Assembly (NCBI GenBank): GCA_035502995.1
Contig: DATJTW010000076.1
Coordinates: forward strand, 20,033-84,032
DNA: 64,000 nt
Source: CADEED01 sp035502995
Lineage (GTDB): Bacteria; Pseudomonadota; Gammaproteobacteria; Steroidobacterales; Steroidobacteraceae
Reading direction: 5' to 3'
Position 1 is the stretch's first letter. Each line of letters begins with the position of its first letter. The notes beneath the pieces are model-generated. The model was not told the origin of the DNA and ran no database searches. It saw nothing but the letters and a program-made list of their open reading frames with translations. A program made the translations under genes and the position numbers. Positions 45,370 to 55,922 of this stretch are shown here, piece by piece.

Positions 45370-45888
45370 ATGCAAGACACGTCCGCCCCGTTACGCACCA
45401 TCCCGTCGCGCGTGAATCCCTGGCTGGCACTGATCGGCTGGCTGTTGCTGACCACCGCGGCCGGCGCGATCGGCGCCATCGCCTCGATCGACGCCGCGCA
45501 GTTCTACTCGGCGCTGAACCGGCCGCCCTGGGCGCCGCCGCCGGGCGTTTTCGGGCCGGTCTGGACACTTTTATATATGGCGATGGGCGTGGCCGCCTGG
45601 CTGGTCTGGCGCGAACGCGGCTTTGCCCGGGCGCGCGGCGCGCTCGGGCTGTTCCTCGCGCAGCTGGCGGTCAACGCCTTGTGGTCGTGGCTGTTCTTCG
45701 CCTGGCACCGCGGCGCGGCGGCGTTCGTCGACATCGTCGTGCTGCTGGCCCTGATCGTCGCGACGATCGTCTCGTTCGCGAAGATCCGCCGCGCGGCGGC
45801 CCTGCTGCTGGTGCCGTATCTCGCCTGGGTCGCGTTCGCGACCGCGCTCAATTATTCCGTGTGGCAGCGAAATCTTCCGCTGCTGTAG
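45370..45888 (+). CDS. tspO: TspO/MBR-family membrane protein
   Basis: 172 residues with five membrane helices in the TspO pattern. It has ALNRPPWAPPPGVFGPVWTL, the hallmark loop, MGVAAWLVW, NALWSWLFFAWHR and YLAWVAFATALNYSVWQRN. Bacterial TspO proteins bind porphyrins and respond to oxygen or stress. Its 3' end overlaps the cyclic glucan synthase gene end by 41 bp (convergent). Confidence 0.94.
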   Translation: MQDTSAPLRTIPSRVNPWLALIGWLLLTTAAGAIGAIASIDAAQFYSALNRPPWAPPPGVFGPVWTLLYMAMGVAAWLVWRERGFARARGALGLFLAQLAVNALWSWLFFAWHRGAAAFVDIVVLLALIVATIVSFAKIRRAAALLLVPYLAWVAFATALNYSVWQRNLPLL

Positions 45889-48800
45889 CCGCGAGCCACG
45901 CGACGTGAACCTGGTGCGCGGCGCCGTCGTCGACGAGGTCGACGTCGTTGCGGCCCGGCTTCTGCACCTGGCCGTCGACGGTGAGCTGTGCCAGCGCATC
46001 GGGCGCGGGTTGTTTGTCGACGGTGATCGTGTACGGCGTGCCGCGGTGGCGGTATTCGATGGTGAAGCCCGACCACTCCGGCGGCACGCAGGGTGACAGC
46101 GTCAGCCGGTTCTCGCGCAGCCGGAACCCCAGGATCCACTCGAGGCCGGCGCGATACAGCCAGCCCGCCGAGCCCGTGTACCAGGTCCAGCCGCCGCGGC
46201 CCGCGTGCGGCGCTTCGGAGTAGACGTCGGCGGCGACGGCGTACGGCTCGACCTTGTAGCGCTGCACGTCGGCGCGCGTCGTCGCGCGCGGCACCGGGTT
46301 CAGCATGTTGAACACCTGCATCGCGCGTGCGCCCTTGCCCTGCAGGGTCAGCGCGATCACGGTCCAGATGCCGGCGTGCGTGTATTGCCCGCCGTTCTCG
46401 CGGATGCCGCGCGGATACGCCTTCACGTAGCCCGGCTCCTGCAGCGACTTCTCGAACGGCGGCGTGAACAGGCGCGCCAGCGGCGGATCGTCCATCAGCA
46501 GGTGCGCCTCGAGCGATTGCATCGCGCGCGCGGCGCGTGCCGGGTTCGCGGCGCCCGAGATCACGCTCCAGCTCTGCGCGATCGCGTCGATGCGGCACTC
46601 GTCGTTCGCGGCGGAGCCGAGCGGCGTGCCGTCGTCGTAGAAGCCGCGGCGATACCACTCGCCGTCCCAGGCGTGTTGTTCGAGCGCGGCGCGCAGCTTC
46701 GTGGCGTGGCCCAGCCATCCGGTCGCCAGCGCAACTTCGCCGCGCGACTGCGCCAGCGGCGCGAACGCCTGCAGCGCCGCGTGCAGGAACCAGCCGAGCC
46801 ACACGCTCTCGCCGCGGCCGTGTTCGCCGACGCGGTTCATGCCGTCGTTCCAGTCGCCGGTGCCGATCAGCGGCAGGCCGTGTTCGCCGGTGATCAGCGA
46901 GCCCTCGAGGCCGCGGCGGCAATGGTCGAACAACGTCGCGGTGTTCCGGCTCACCTCGGGCTCGAAGAACGCGTCGTGTTTCTCGCGGGGCAGCGGCGGG
47001 CCTTCGATGAACGACACCGGCTCGTCGAGGATGGCGCGGTCGCCGGTCACGGCGACGTAGTGCGCGGTGACGAACGCCAGCCACACGCGGTCGTCGGAGA
47101 TGTGCGTGCGCACGCCGCTGCCATTGTGCGGCAGCCACCAGTGCTGCACGTCGCCCTCGGGGAACTGGCGCGAGGCCGCGCGCAGGATCTGCTCGCGCAG
47201 CAGCGCGGGCCGCGCGATGCCGAACGCCATGGCGTCCTGCAGCTGGTCGCGGAAGCCGTACGCGCCGCTCGCCTGGTAGAACGCGGCGCGCGCCCACGTG
47301 CGGCAGGCGAGTGTCTGGTACAGCAGCCAGCCGTTCATCATCAGATCGAACGAGCGCTCGGGTGTCTTCACCTGCACGTGGGAGAACAGCTCGTTCCACT
47401 GCTGCGCGATCTCGGCGAACACGGCGTCGAGATTCGCCTGGCGGTATTTCTGCACCAGCGCCTTCGCGGCCTCGGCGTCCGCGGCCTGGCCCAGCGTGAA
47501 GACGATCTCGGCGCTGGCGCCGGGTTCGAGATCGAGCCGCGTGCGCAACGCGGCGCAGGCGTCGAGCGCGGGACCCGTGCGGTTCGTCAGCGGGCTGCCG
47601 GAGACCAGCGCGGCGGGCGCGTCGAGCGTGCCGTGCCGGCCGAGGAACTCGCGGCGATCGCAGGTGTGCTCGGTTTGTTTGCCGCCGAGATCCGCGAACG
47701 CGACGCCGGGGAACGCCGTGTTCCACGGGTTGCGCGCAAACAGCGCGCGGGAAGCGGGTTCCTCGCTAGTTAGAACGTGCGGCGCGCCGCCGGCGCGCGA
47801 CGGGCCGAGCACCCACTCGGCGTAACCGGTGACCGACAGGCTGCGCCGGCGCGGCGAGTCGTTGCGCACCGTCAGCCGGCAGATCTTCACCGGATCGGCC
47901 GCGGGCACGAACAGGTTCAGCGTCGACGCGATGCCGTGCGCGCGCTGCTCGAAGCGGCTGTAGCCGTGGCCGTGCGCGGCGCGGTACTCGGCGTTCTCGA
48001 CGCGGATCGTCGCCGGCGTCGGGCTCCACAACTCGCCGGTCTCCTCGTCGCGTAGATAGATGGCCTCGCCGGGCCGGTCGGTGACCGGGTCGTTCGACCA
48101 CGGCGTCAGCGCGTTCTCGCGGCTGTTGCGCGCCCAGGTGTAACCGGCGCCGTCGCTCGACACGTGGAAGCCGAAGCCCGGATTCGCGACGACGTTGATC
48201 CACGGCACCGGCGTCGTCGTGGCGCCGGACGCGATCACCGCGTACTCGCGGCCGCCGGCAGCGAAGCCGCCGAGGCCGTTGAAGTATTCGAGCTCGCGCG
48301 CCAGCTCGGGCTCGCGCGGCGCGGCGGCCAGTGCCGGCTGCACCACGCGGCGCGCGGACTTCGGCGCCAGTGCCGGTGTCGGCTGCAATCGCGCGACCTG
48401 GTCGGCCAGCGAACCGCTGCGGCCGGTCAGCACGACGCGCGCGACGGAGAACAGCAGCGCGCGCACGTCCGCACCGATCAGGTCGGAGCGCAGCACGAAC
48501 ACCTTGCCGCGTGTGTCGGCGCCGGCGATGCGCGGCCGCGCCTGGCTGACGCGCACCAGCGCTTCGAGCGCGATCTGCAGATCCTGGATGTACGACGAGC
48601 CGCGCTCGTTGAGGATCACGAGGTCGACGGACAGCCGCTTGATGCCCCAGTACTCGTGCGCCTGCATCAGCTGCCGGACGATGGCCAGGTCCTCGGCCTC
48701 CTCGATGCGCACCAGCACGATGGGCAGATCGCCCGAGATGCCCTGCGACCACAATCCCTGCGGCCCGCCCGCGCCGCGCACGATGAGGTCGCCGGGCGCG

Positions 48801-51800
48801 CGCGCCGCGGCGTCGGCGTACAGGATGCGGCCGGCGATCTGCTGGAACAGGTTGGCCTGCGATGCGTCCATGCCGAAGTGGCGCAGCTGCACCTGGCCCT
48901 GCGTCCACGCCAGCGTCGACACGCGCGTGTAGGCGTTCGCATCGCGATGCTTGTCGAAGCGTTCCACGAGATCGCGGCGCGAGTCGGCGACGCAGGTCCA
49001 GAACGCGATCTTCGTCGTGCCGCCGGGCGGCACGCGCACGCGGTACCGCAGCGAGAAGATCGCATCGAGCACGGTGCCGACGGAGCCGGACAGCGACTGG
49101 CCCTCGAGCATCGCCAGCGGCGCGCGCAGCTCGCGGTTGCGGCCGAGGAAACGCGCGCGGTCGGTTTCGTATTCGGGGCCGGCGACGACCTGGCCCTCGA
49201 TGACCGCGTGGTGCGAGGCCCAGAGCTCCGGTTCGTCCGGCGCGCGGCGGCGGCGGTTCGCGATCAGCGCGTGTTTGGGTTCGAGATACTCGGTGCGCAC
49301 GAACATCTTCGAGAACGCCGGATGCGCGACGTCGGCGGACTGCGCGCCGAGCACCACTTCGGCGTACGACGTGATCTCGATCTCGCGCGCCCGCGTCGAG
49401 GTGTTGGTGATCGACAGGCGCCGCACCTCCGCGTCGTCCTCGGGCGAAACCTGCACCTCGAGCACCGTGATGATGTCGCCGTCGCCGCGGATGATCTCGG
49501 CGCGGTCCTCGGTGAAGCTGACGTCGTAGAAGTCGGGCGGCGTCGCGCAGGGTTGATAACCCGCGGACCAGGTGCGGCCGCTCTCGAAGTCGCGCAGCAG
49601 GAAGAAGCTGCCGGTGTCGTCGCGCGTCGCGTCCTCGCGCCAGCGGGTGACGGCGAGATCGTTCCAGCGGCTGTAGCCGGCGCCGGCGGCCGTCATCATC
49701 ACGGAGTAGCGGCCGTTCGACAGCAGGTGGGTCTGCGGTGCGGAGTCGTGCGGCGAGCGCAGCCGCCGCACCTCGGGCACCTGCAGCTCCGAGATCCGCG
49801 ACGCGGTGCCGACTTCCTCGGCGCGCGGGTGCGCGACGGACACGTCGCGCGGCGTGCGCTCCTGCAGCAGCAGCTCGGTCGCCTGCACGGTGACGTCGGA
49901 GTGGAACCGTTCGCACATGTGGCCGTCGTCGAGCGCGTTGGCGATCGCGACGATGCTCATGCCCTGGTGGTGCGCCATGTACGCACGGACCAGCACGCGC
50001 GTCTCGCCCTCGGGCACGCGCGAGGGCGTGAAGTCGACGGCCTCGTAGAAGCCGTACTGCCCGCGCGCGCCGACCGCGGCCAGCGCGCGGTAGTTGGACA
50101 GCGCCGCCTCGCCGTCGACCATTGCCGCGAGGCCGGTGGCGTAGGGGGCGATGACCTTGCTCTCGGACAGGCCGCGCTTGAGGCCGAGTCCCGGCACGCC
50201 GAAGTTCGAATATTGATAGGTGAGCTCGAGATCGCGCGCGTTGTACGCGGACTCCGAGATGCCCCACGGCAGCCCGAGCTCGCGGCCGTACTTGCGCTGG
50301 CGCTTCACGACGAGCCGGCTGGTCTGCGCCAGCAGACTGCCGACCGGCGCCTTCAGCACCAGGTCCGGCATCAGGTACTCGAACATCGAGCCGGACCACG
50401 ACACCAGCGCCGCGCCCGCGCCGATCGGCGTCACGGTGCGGCCGAGCCGGAACCAGTGCCGCGCGGGGATGTCGCCCTTGGCGATCGCGATGAAGCTCGA
50501 CAACCGCGCTTCGGACGCGAGCAGGTCGTAGCACGACGGATCGAGCGAGCCGTCGGTGGCGCGGTAGCCGATCGACAGCAGCTTGCGCTGGCCGTCGAGC
50601 AGGAAGCCGAACTCCATCGCGCCGGCCAGCTCGAGCGCCTGCGATGCGAGGTTCTCCAGATGCTCGACGATGAAGCCGGCCGGGTCGCGCGCCAGCAGGT
50701 CGCTGCGCCAACTGTCGATCGTGCGGCGCGTGGCCTCGACCCAGTAGACGAGATCGTCGTTGCGGTCGGCGTGAGTCTCGTGCGCCAGCGTGCGGACCAT
50801 GTCGACCAGCGTCGAGGCGCGTTCGGAGGCATTCGCCAGCGCGTCGGCGGTCGGGTCAGCCCCTGCGGCCGGGTGCAGGCAGGCATCGAGATCGTGGAAC
50901 GCGGTTTCGAGCAGGCCGCGCGTGATCGTCAGTCCCGGCGTGAACTTGAACGCGCGCAGCGCTTCGCGCGCGAGATCGAGCGTGTCGCCGAGTCCGGCGC
51001 GCGCGTGCGCCGGCAGCGATTGATCGATCTGCCATTCGCGGCAGGCGCCGGCCAGCGTGATCAGGTGCGCGGCGAGGTTGCCCGAGTCCACCGACGAGAC
51101 GTACTTCGGATCGAGCGGGCGCAGGTCCTGCGTGTCGTACCAGTTGTAGAGGTGGCCGCGGCACTTCTGCATGCGCGCCAGCGTGCCGAGCGTGGCCTCG
51201 ATGCGGTCGAGCGCGTCGCGCAGGCCGCACCAGCCGAAGTCACGCGCAGCGACCGCGGACAGCAGATAGAGGCCGATGTTCGTGGGCGACGTGCGGTGCG
51301 CGACGACGCCCTTCGGGTCTTCCTGGTAGTTGTCCGGCGGCAGATGGTTGTCGGTTGGCGTGACGAACGTCTCGAAGAACCGCCACGTGCGGCGCGCGAT
51401 CAGGCGCAGCTCGCGCGTCTGTTCGGCGTCGAGCTCCGAGCGCGCGGCGGCCGGCGGCGTGCGGCTGATGCGCCAGGCGATCGCCGGCGCCAGCACCCAC
51501 AGCGAGACCATGACCCAGGCGATGCCCGGCAGCGGCGCCGTCTGCAGCGCCAGCGCGATGCCGAGCGCGGCCAGCGCCAGCAGCACGCCGCGACCCATGC
51601 GCCGGTAGAAGCTGGTGAACGTCTGCCGCATGTTGCCGAGCAGGTCGGCCGGCACCCATTCGAGCAGGTGCCGCTTGCTGACCGCCATGCGCCAGCAGGT
51701 GCGGATGATCGCGTCGCCCATCAGCCAGGCCTGGTAGGCCAGCATGCTGACCAGCAGCGTGCTCTGCGCGATCGCCAGCGTGACGTCGAGGCGCAGCGCG

Positions 51801-54430
51801 CGCAGGTGGCTGCGCAGCGTCACCGACGACTTGCGCGGCAGGATGGCGCCGACCAGCGGCATCAACGTCGGCAGCGAAATCGCGAACAGGATGAAGCCCA
51901 TCCACGCCCAGCGCTCCTGGATCGGCAGCAACCAGCCGGCGACCAGCGCCGCGAGGCTGGACGGCGACGACAACGAGCGGCGCAGGTTGTCGAGCATCTT
52001 CCACAGGCCGATCAGCGGCAGGCGGCTGTGGCCACGCTCGTGCGTCTTCGCGCCCATGTCGCGGCGGCCGAAGATCCACGGCAGCAGCTGCCAGTCGCCG
52101 CGCACCCAGCGGTGCTGGCGCAGGCTCGCGACGTCGTAACGCGCCGGGAATTCCTCGACCACTTCGACGTCCGACGCCAGGCCGGCGCGCGCGAAGATGC
52201 CTTCGAAGAGGTCGTGCGACAGCAGCGTGCTCTCGGGCACTCGGTCGGCCAGCGCGCGTTCGAACGCGTCGACGTCGTAGATGCCCTTGCCGGCGAACGA
52301 GCCTTCTCCCAACAAGTCCTGGTAGACGTCGGACACGGCGGCCGCGTATGGATCGACGCCCGACGCGCCGGAGAACACGTGCTGGAACGGCGACGCCTCG
52401 ACGTTGACCGGCAGCGAGAACGCGACGCGCGGCTGCAGGATGGCGTAGCCGTCGACGACGCGGCCGAGCTTCTCGTGGAACCGCGGCCGGTTCAGCGGGT
52501 GCGCCATCTTGCCGATCAGGCGCCGCGGCGTTTCGCGCGGCACGCGCGTGTCGGCGTCGAGCGTGATCACGTATCTCACGCCGGACGGCACCCACGGCGA
52601 ACGGCCGGTGCTCGTCACGTAGGTGGTGTCGACGGCACCGCGCAGCAGGCCGTTCAGTTCGTCGAGCTTGCCGCGCTTGCGCTCCCAGCCCATCCAGCGC
52701 TGTTCGCTCTCGCTCCAGATGCGTTTCCGGTGCAGCAGCAGGAAGCGTTCGCCGCCGGCGGCCGGGCCGTACTTGCGGTTCAGGCGCGCCATGCCGAGCA
52801 CGGCGACGTCGAGCAAGGCTTCGTCGGTGGGTTTCGTCTCGGTGTCCGAGTCGCTGAAGTCGGAGAGCAGCGCGAAGTGCAGCTGGTCGTCCGGCGAGGC
52901 GAGATAGTGGATCTCGAGCCGGTGCAGGTGGTCCTCGACCGCCTGCCGCGACGAGAACATCACGGGTACCGCGACCAGCGTGCGCAGCTCCTCGGGGATG
53001 CCGCCGCGCAGCTCGAGGCCGGGCAGGGGGCTCGCGCCCACGCCACGCGTGACGGCGCGATTGACCAGCAGCACCGCGATGTCGACCGCCGGCACCAGCC
53101 CCAGCGTGCCCAGCACCCACAGCCAGCCGACGCTGCTGCCGTGGTGCTGTAGATAGGCCAGCGGGATCGCCAGCACCAGCGCGGTGACCACGGCCATCGC
53201 CGCGACGTAGTCGCGCGCGCCGACGGTGAACGCGATGCGGCTGGTCCAGTCGCGCAGCGGCGCGTGGTAGTCGACGCTCTGCTCGAGCTTCGCGCGGCCG
53301 TCGCCGATCAGGTGGAAGCCGGGATCGCGTTCGCGTTCGTTGCGGCCCAGCGACGCGGTGGTGATGACCTGCTGCGTGATCTGCAGCTCGGTCAGCCGCG
53401 AGCCGCGCGCCAGCTCTTCGATGGCGTTGCGATACAGGTTGCGCGTCGCGAAATCCATGTCGGAGAAGGGGCCCGACGCCTTCAGCGAGTGATCGACGAG
53501 GCTGACGCTCTCGAAGAACTCGGCCCAGTCGACGTCCGACATCAGCCGCATGCTCGTGATGATGTTGCGCACCGTCACGTTCGACGCGCCCTGGCGCTGG
53601 TGCTCCTCGCGGATCAGCCGCTCGGAGCTGATCTTCTGCGCGGCCAGCCGCTTCTCGAGCCACTCGAGAGCGACCAGCACCTTGGGATCCTGGTCGCGCA
53701 GGCGCTGCACGAGCTGCACGGCGAAGGCCGGCGTCGAGAGGCGGATGCGGTCCTGGTAGTTCTCCAGCGCGCGCGGATCGAGTCGCTGGCCATTGACGCC
53801 CAGCAGGCGGTCGGCGACGAGGTCGGCGTCCTCGCGCGCGGCGCGCGACGTGACGATGCGTTGCGCGACGCGGCGCAGGTTCTCGACCAGCACGACACGC
53901 AGCGTGATCGCGACGGCCCACAACTCGCCGATGGTCAGCGGCTCGACGGATTGATAGGCCTGCACGAAGCGGCGCAGCGTCTCCGGGTCGAAGCGGCTGT
54001 CGGTGTGCGCGATGTACGCCCAGGCGATGCCGAACACGCGCGGGAAGCCGGCGAAATGGCCTTCGGCGAGCTTCGGCAGCTGCCGGTAGAAGCCGGCCGG
54101 CAGGTCCTCGCGGATCTCGCGGATCTGCTCCTCGACCACGTGGTAGTTGTCGAGCACCCACTCGGCGGCCGGCGTGATGCCGCGGCCCTCGTCGACGGCC
54201 TTGGCGATCGACCGGTAGGCCGCGAGCAACACCTTTTCATTGGCGCGCAGCCGCGCGTCGAGCGGACGGCCGAACCCGGCCTTGCGGATGACCGGCTGCG
54301 CCTGCGCCAGGCTGCGCGCGTGCTGCTCCAGCCGCTCGATGCTGAAGATCTCCTCACGGAGGATCTGGTCGTTGTTCCACAGGGAACCGACCGAAAGCTT
54401 GTCGAAAATGCCGCTCAGGAACGGATGCAA
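45848..54430 (-). CDS. ndvB: cyclic beta-1,2-glucan synthase (NdvB/ChvB/Cgs type)
   Basis: About 2860 residues, one of the largest bacterial enzyme families. The cytoplasmic N-terminus is followed by a membrane-embedded GT84 domain with DADTRVP, SHDLFEGIFA and QHRWVRGDWQLLPW (metal Asp and acceptor motif), and about five or six helices. A glycoamylase-like segment follows (GLPWGISESAYNARD, FGVPGLGLKRGL). The C-terminal GH94 phosphorylase domain contains TGDWNDGMNRVGEHGRGES with the catalytic Asp. It builds and trims cyclic beta-1,2-glucan for the periplasm. The frame stays open to 54700, but the first ~90 residues there do not look like protein and overlap the divergent oxidoreductase gene. 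TTG at 54430 is my best start; it remains uncertain. Confidence 0.9.
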   Translation of the reverse strand: MHPFLSGIFDKLSVGSLWNNDQILREEIFSIERLEQHARSLAQAQPVIRKAGFGRPLDARLRANEKVLLAAYRSIAKAVDEGRGITPAAEWVLDNYHVVEEQIREIREDLPAGFYRQLPKLAEGHFAGFPRVFGIAWAYIAHTDSRFDPETLRRFVQAYQSVEPLTIGELWAVAITLRVVLVENLRRVAQRIVTSRAAREDADLVADRLLGVNGQRLDPRALENYQDRIRLSTPAFAVQLVQRLRDQDPKVLVALEWLEKRLAAQKISSERLIREEHQRQGASNVTVRNIITSMRLMSDVDWAEFFESVSLVDHSLKASGPFSDMDFATRNLYRNAIEELARGSRLTELQITQQVITTASLGRNERERDPGFHLIGDGRAKLEQSVDYHAPLRDWTSRIAFTVGARDYVAAMAVVTALVLAIPLAYLQHHGSSVGWLWVLGTLGLVPAVDIAVLLVNRAVTRGVGASPLPGLELRGGIPEELRTLVAVPVMFSSRQAVEDHLHRLEIHYLASPDDQLHFALLSDFSDSDTETKPTDEALLDVAVLGMARLNRKYGPAAGGERFLLLHRKRIWSESEQRWMGWERKRGKLDELNGLLRGAVDTTYVTSTGRSPWVPSGVRYVITLDADTRVPRETPRRLIGKMAHPLNRPRFHEKLGRVVDGYAILQPRVAFSLPVNVEASPFQHVFSGASGVDPYAAAVSDVYQDLLGEGSFAGKGIYDVDAFERALADRVPESTLLSHDLFEGIFARAGLASDVEVVEEFPARYDVASLRQHRWVRGDWQLLPWIFGRRDMGAKTHERGHSRLPLIGLWKMLDNLRRSLSSPSSLAALVAGWLLPIQERWAWMGFILFAISLPTLMPLVGAILPRKSSVTLRSHLRALRLDVTLAIAQSTLLVSMLAYQAWLMGDAIIRTCWRMAVSKRHLLEWVPADLLGNMRQTFTSFYRRMGRGVLLALAALGIALALQTAPLPGIAWVMVSLWVLAPAIAWRISRTPPAAARSELDAEQTRELRLIARRTWRFFETFVTPTDNHLPPDNYQEDPKGVVAHRTSPTNIGLYLLSAVAARDFGWCGLRDALDRIEATLGTLARMQKCRGHLYNWYDTQDLRPLDPKYVSSVDSGNLAAHLITLAGACREWQIDQSLPAHARAGLGDTLDLAREALRAFKFTPGLTITRGLLETAFHDLDACLHPAAGADPTADALANASERASTLVDMVRTLAHETHADRNDDLVYWVEATRRTIDSWRSDLLARDPAGFIVEHLENLASQALELAGAMEFGFLLDGQRKLLSIGYRATDGSLDPSCYDLLASEARLSSFIAIAKGDIPARHWFRLGRTVTPIGAGAALVSWSGSMFEYLMPDLVLKAPVGSLLAQTSRLVVKRQRKYGRELGLPWGISESAYNARDLELTYQYSNFGVPGLGLKRGLSESKVIAPYATGLAAMVDGEAALSNYRALAAVGARGQYGFYEAVDFTPSRVPEGETRVLVRAYMAHHQGMSIVAIANALDDGHMCERFHSDVTVQATELLLQERTPRDVSVAHPRAEEVGTASRISELQVPEVRRLRSPHDSAPQTHLLSNGRYSVMMTAAGAGYSRWNDLAVTRWREDATRDDTGSFFLLRDFESGRTWSAGYQPCATPPDFYDVSFTEDRAEIIRGDGDIITVLEVQVSPEDDAEVRRLSITNTSTRAREIEITSYAEVVLGAQSADVAHPAFSKMFVRTEYLEPKHALIANRRRRAPDEPELWASHHAVIEGQVVAGPEYETDRARFLGRNRELRAPLAMLEGQSLSGSVGTVLDAIFSLRYRVRVPPGGTTKIAFWTCVADSRRDLVERFDKHRDANAYTRVSTLAWTQGQVQLRHFGMDASQANLFQQIAGRILYADAAARAPGDLIVRGAGGPQGLWSQGISGDLPIVLVRIEEAEDLAIVRQLMQAHEYWGIKRLSVDLVILNERGSSYIQDLQIALEALVRVSQARPRIAGADTRGKVFVLRSDLIGADVRALLFSVARVVLTGRSGSLADQVARLQPTPALAPKSARRVVQPALAAAPREPELARELEYFNGLGGFAAGGREYAVIASGATTTPVPWINVVANPGFGFHVSSDGAGYTWARNSRENALTPWSNDPVTDRPGEAIYLRDEETGELWSPTPATIRVENAEYRAAHGHGYSRFEQRAHGIASTLNLFVPAADPVKICRLTVRNDSPRRRSLSVTGYAEWVLGPSRAGGAPHVLTSEEPASRALFARNPWNTAFPGVAFADLGGKQTEHTCDRREFLGRHGTLDAPAALVSGSPLTNRTGPALDACAALRTRLDLEPGASAEIVFTLGQAADAEAAKALVQKYRQANLDAVFAEIAQQWNELFSHVQVKTPERSFDLMMNGWLLYQTLACRTWARAAFYQASGAYGFRDQLQDAMAFGIARPALLREQILRAASRQFPEGDVQHWWLPHNGSGVRTHISDDRVWLAFVTAHYVAVTGDRAILDEPVSFIEGPPLPREKHDAFFEPEVSRNTATLFDHCRRGLEGSLITGEHGLPLIGTGDWNDGMNRVGEHGRGESVWLGWFLHAALQAFAPLAQSRGEVALATGWLGHATKLRAALEQHAWDGEWYRRGFYDDGTPLGSAANDECRIDAIAQSWSVISGAANPARAARAMQSLEAHLLMDDPPLARLFTPPFEKSLQEPGYVKAYPRGIRENGGQYTHAGIWTVIALTLQGKGARAMQVFNMLNPVPRATTRADVQRYKVEPYAVAADVYSEAPHAGRGGWTWYTGSAGWLYRAGLEWILGFRLRENRLTLSPCVPPEWSGFTIEYRHRGTPYTITVDKQPAPDALAQLTVDGQVQKPGRNDVDLVDDGAAHQVHVAWLAATAAEDFAATRNN

Positions 54431-54489
54431 GTGCCCGCCGGGGATACAAAAGGTCGAAACGGATGACGGGAGACTACAGGGGGGCTGAT

Positions 54490-54531
54490 CTGCGTGCGAC
54501 GCAGTTGGGTGTCGGAAAATACCGACAACCC
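54490..54531. promoter_or_regulatory. hairpins in the ndvB leader region
   Basis: CTGCG-TGCGA-CGCAG (54490-54504) and GGGTGTCGG-AAAATA-CCGACAACCC (54507-54531, one bulge) stand between the divergent ndvB and FAD oxidoreductase genes. They may be operators or, on the minus strand, part of an untranslated leader. No function shown. Confidence 0.3.
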
Positions 54532-54626
54532 CGCGGGGCGGGGCGGCACCGCCGGCCGAAGCGGCAATGTTAGTTAGGAACCGCGGCTGACAGTCCGGCC
54601 TGCGGACGACACCTAGTCTCGTTCCG

Positions 54627-55907
54627 ATGTGGCCTTTTCGACGTAACACCGCCGCGGCGGTGCGGACCAGCCAGCCGTACTGGCTGATGCGCGACGGCAT
54701 CGGCGACGCGCGGTCGTCGGCCCGGCTCGCGCCGGATTACGACATCGTCATCATCGGCGCCGGCATCACCGGCGCGCTGGTCGCCGATTCCCTGGTGGCG
54801 ACCGGCCGGCGGATCGTGATGCTCGACTCGCGCGAACCCGCGCAGGGCAGCACCTCGGCGTCCACGGCGCTGCTGCAGTACGAGATCGACGAGCACCTGC
54901 TGGACCTGGCGAAGAAGCTCGGGCCGGAGCGCGCGACGCTGGCGTACCGCGCCGGCGTGTCATGCTTCGCGACGCTGGAGCAGCGTTTCCCCGACTTGCT
55001 GGCCCAGTCGGGATACCAGCGGCGGCCCAGCCTGTATCTGGCGTCCGAACAGAAAGATGTCGCGGTGCTGCGCGCCGAATGCGCGGCGCGCACCGGCATC
55101 GGCATCCATTGCGAATGGCTCGAAGGCGAGGACGTGGTGCGGCGGTTCGGCGCGCACCGGCCGGCCGCGATCCTCTCGTCGCCCGGTGCGCAGATCGACC
55201 CGGTGCGTTTCACGCGCGGTGTGCTGGCGGGCTGCGAGCGACACGGCGTCGAGATCCGCACGCGCGAGCCGGTGGCAAGAATCGAGGAGGCCGGCGAGAA
55301 GCTGCGCGTGTTGCTGAAGTCCGGCGGCTCGCTGCTGGCCGGTGACGTCATCGTCTGCGCCGGTTACGAGTCGCTGCAATTCCTGCCGGACGGTGTCGCC
55401 GATCTGCACAACACCTTCGCGCTGGTCACGGAGCCGCTGCCGCCGGCGGAGAACGTCGCGTCGCTGCCGTTGATCTGGGAAAGCGCGCGGCCTTACCTCT
55501 ACCTGCGCGGCACGCCGGACGGCCGGCTGATGGTCGGCGGCGCCGACGTGCCGCTGAAGAACGCCGCGGCGCGCGACGTGCTGCTGCCGCGGCAGATCCG
55601 GCGCGTGGCCGCGGGTTATCAGGACCTGTTCCAGCGCGAGTTGCCGCCGATCGCGTACGCGTGGGCCGGCAGCTTCGCCGAGACGCGCGATGGCTTGCCG
55701 TACATCGGCGCCGTGCCGGGCCTGCATCCGCGGCTGCGCTTCGCGCTGTGTTACGGCGGCAACGGCATCAGCTACGCGATCCAGGCCGGCGAGATCCTGC
55801 GCGCCGGCGTCGAAGGCCGCGCGCACGCGCTCGGCGAGCTGTACGGATTCGGGAGGTTGGGGACGGACCTAGCTACCGGCCGGCAAAGGGGGGTGGCCGG
55901 CGACTAG
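54627..55907 (+). CDS. FAD-dependent oxidoreductase (DAO/glycine-oxidase type)
   Basis: 426 residues. The FAD-binding Rossmann motif YDIVIIGAGITGALVADSL (GxGxxG at 44-49) is followed by the adenine-ribose Asp of MLDSREPAQGSTSAS, and the C-terminal DAO motif region AGSFAETRDGLPYIGAVPG with YGGNGISYA. It oxidises an amine or amino acid; the substrate is unknown. No signal peptide. It is divergent from ndvB and convergent with the dioxygenase-like gene. Confidence 0.9.
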   Translation: MWPFRRNTAAAVRTSQPYWLMRDGIGDARSSARLAPDYDIVIIGAGITGALVADSLVATGRRIVMLDSREPAQGSTSASTALLQYEIDEHLLDLAKKLGPERATLAYRAGVSCFATLEQRFPDLLAQSGYQRRPSLYLASEQKDVAVLRAECAARTGIGIHCEWLEGEDVVRRFGAHRPAAILSSPGAQIDPVRFTRGVLAGCERHGVEIRTREPVARIEEAGEKLRVLLKSGGSLLAGDVIVCAGYESLQFLPDGVADLHNTFALVTEPLPPAENVASLPLIWESARPYLYLRGTPDGRLMVGGADVPLKNAAARDVLLPRQIRRVAAGYQDLFQRELPPIAYAWAGSFAETRDGLPYIGAVPGLHPRLRFALCYGGNGISYAIQAGEILRAGVEGRAHALGELYGFGRLGTDLATGRQRGVAGD

Positions 55908-55922
55908 ACCCGTCCCGACCCT

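Noticed and set aside
48164..53152. 1662-codon plus-strand frame opposite the glucan synthase
   Set aside because: Antisense shadow of a very long GC-rich gene; composition Arg/Ala/His only, no domains.
54431..54700. Longer N-terminus for the glucan synthase
   Set aside because: It is not protein-like, overlaps the divergent FAD oxidoreductase gene, and contains the intergenic hairpins.
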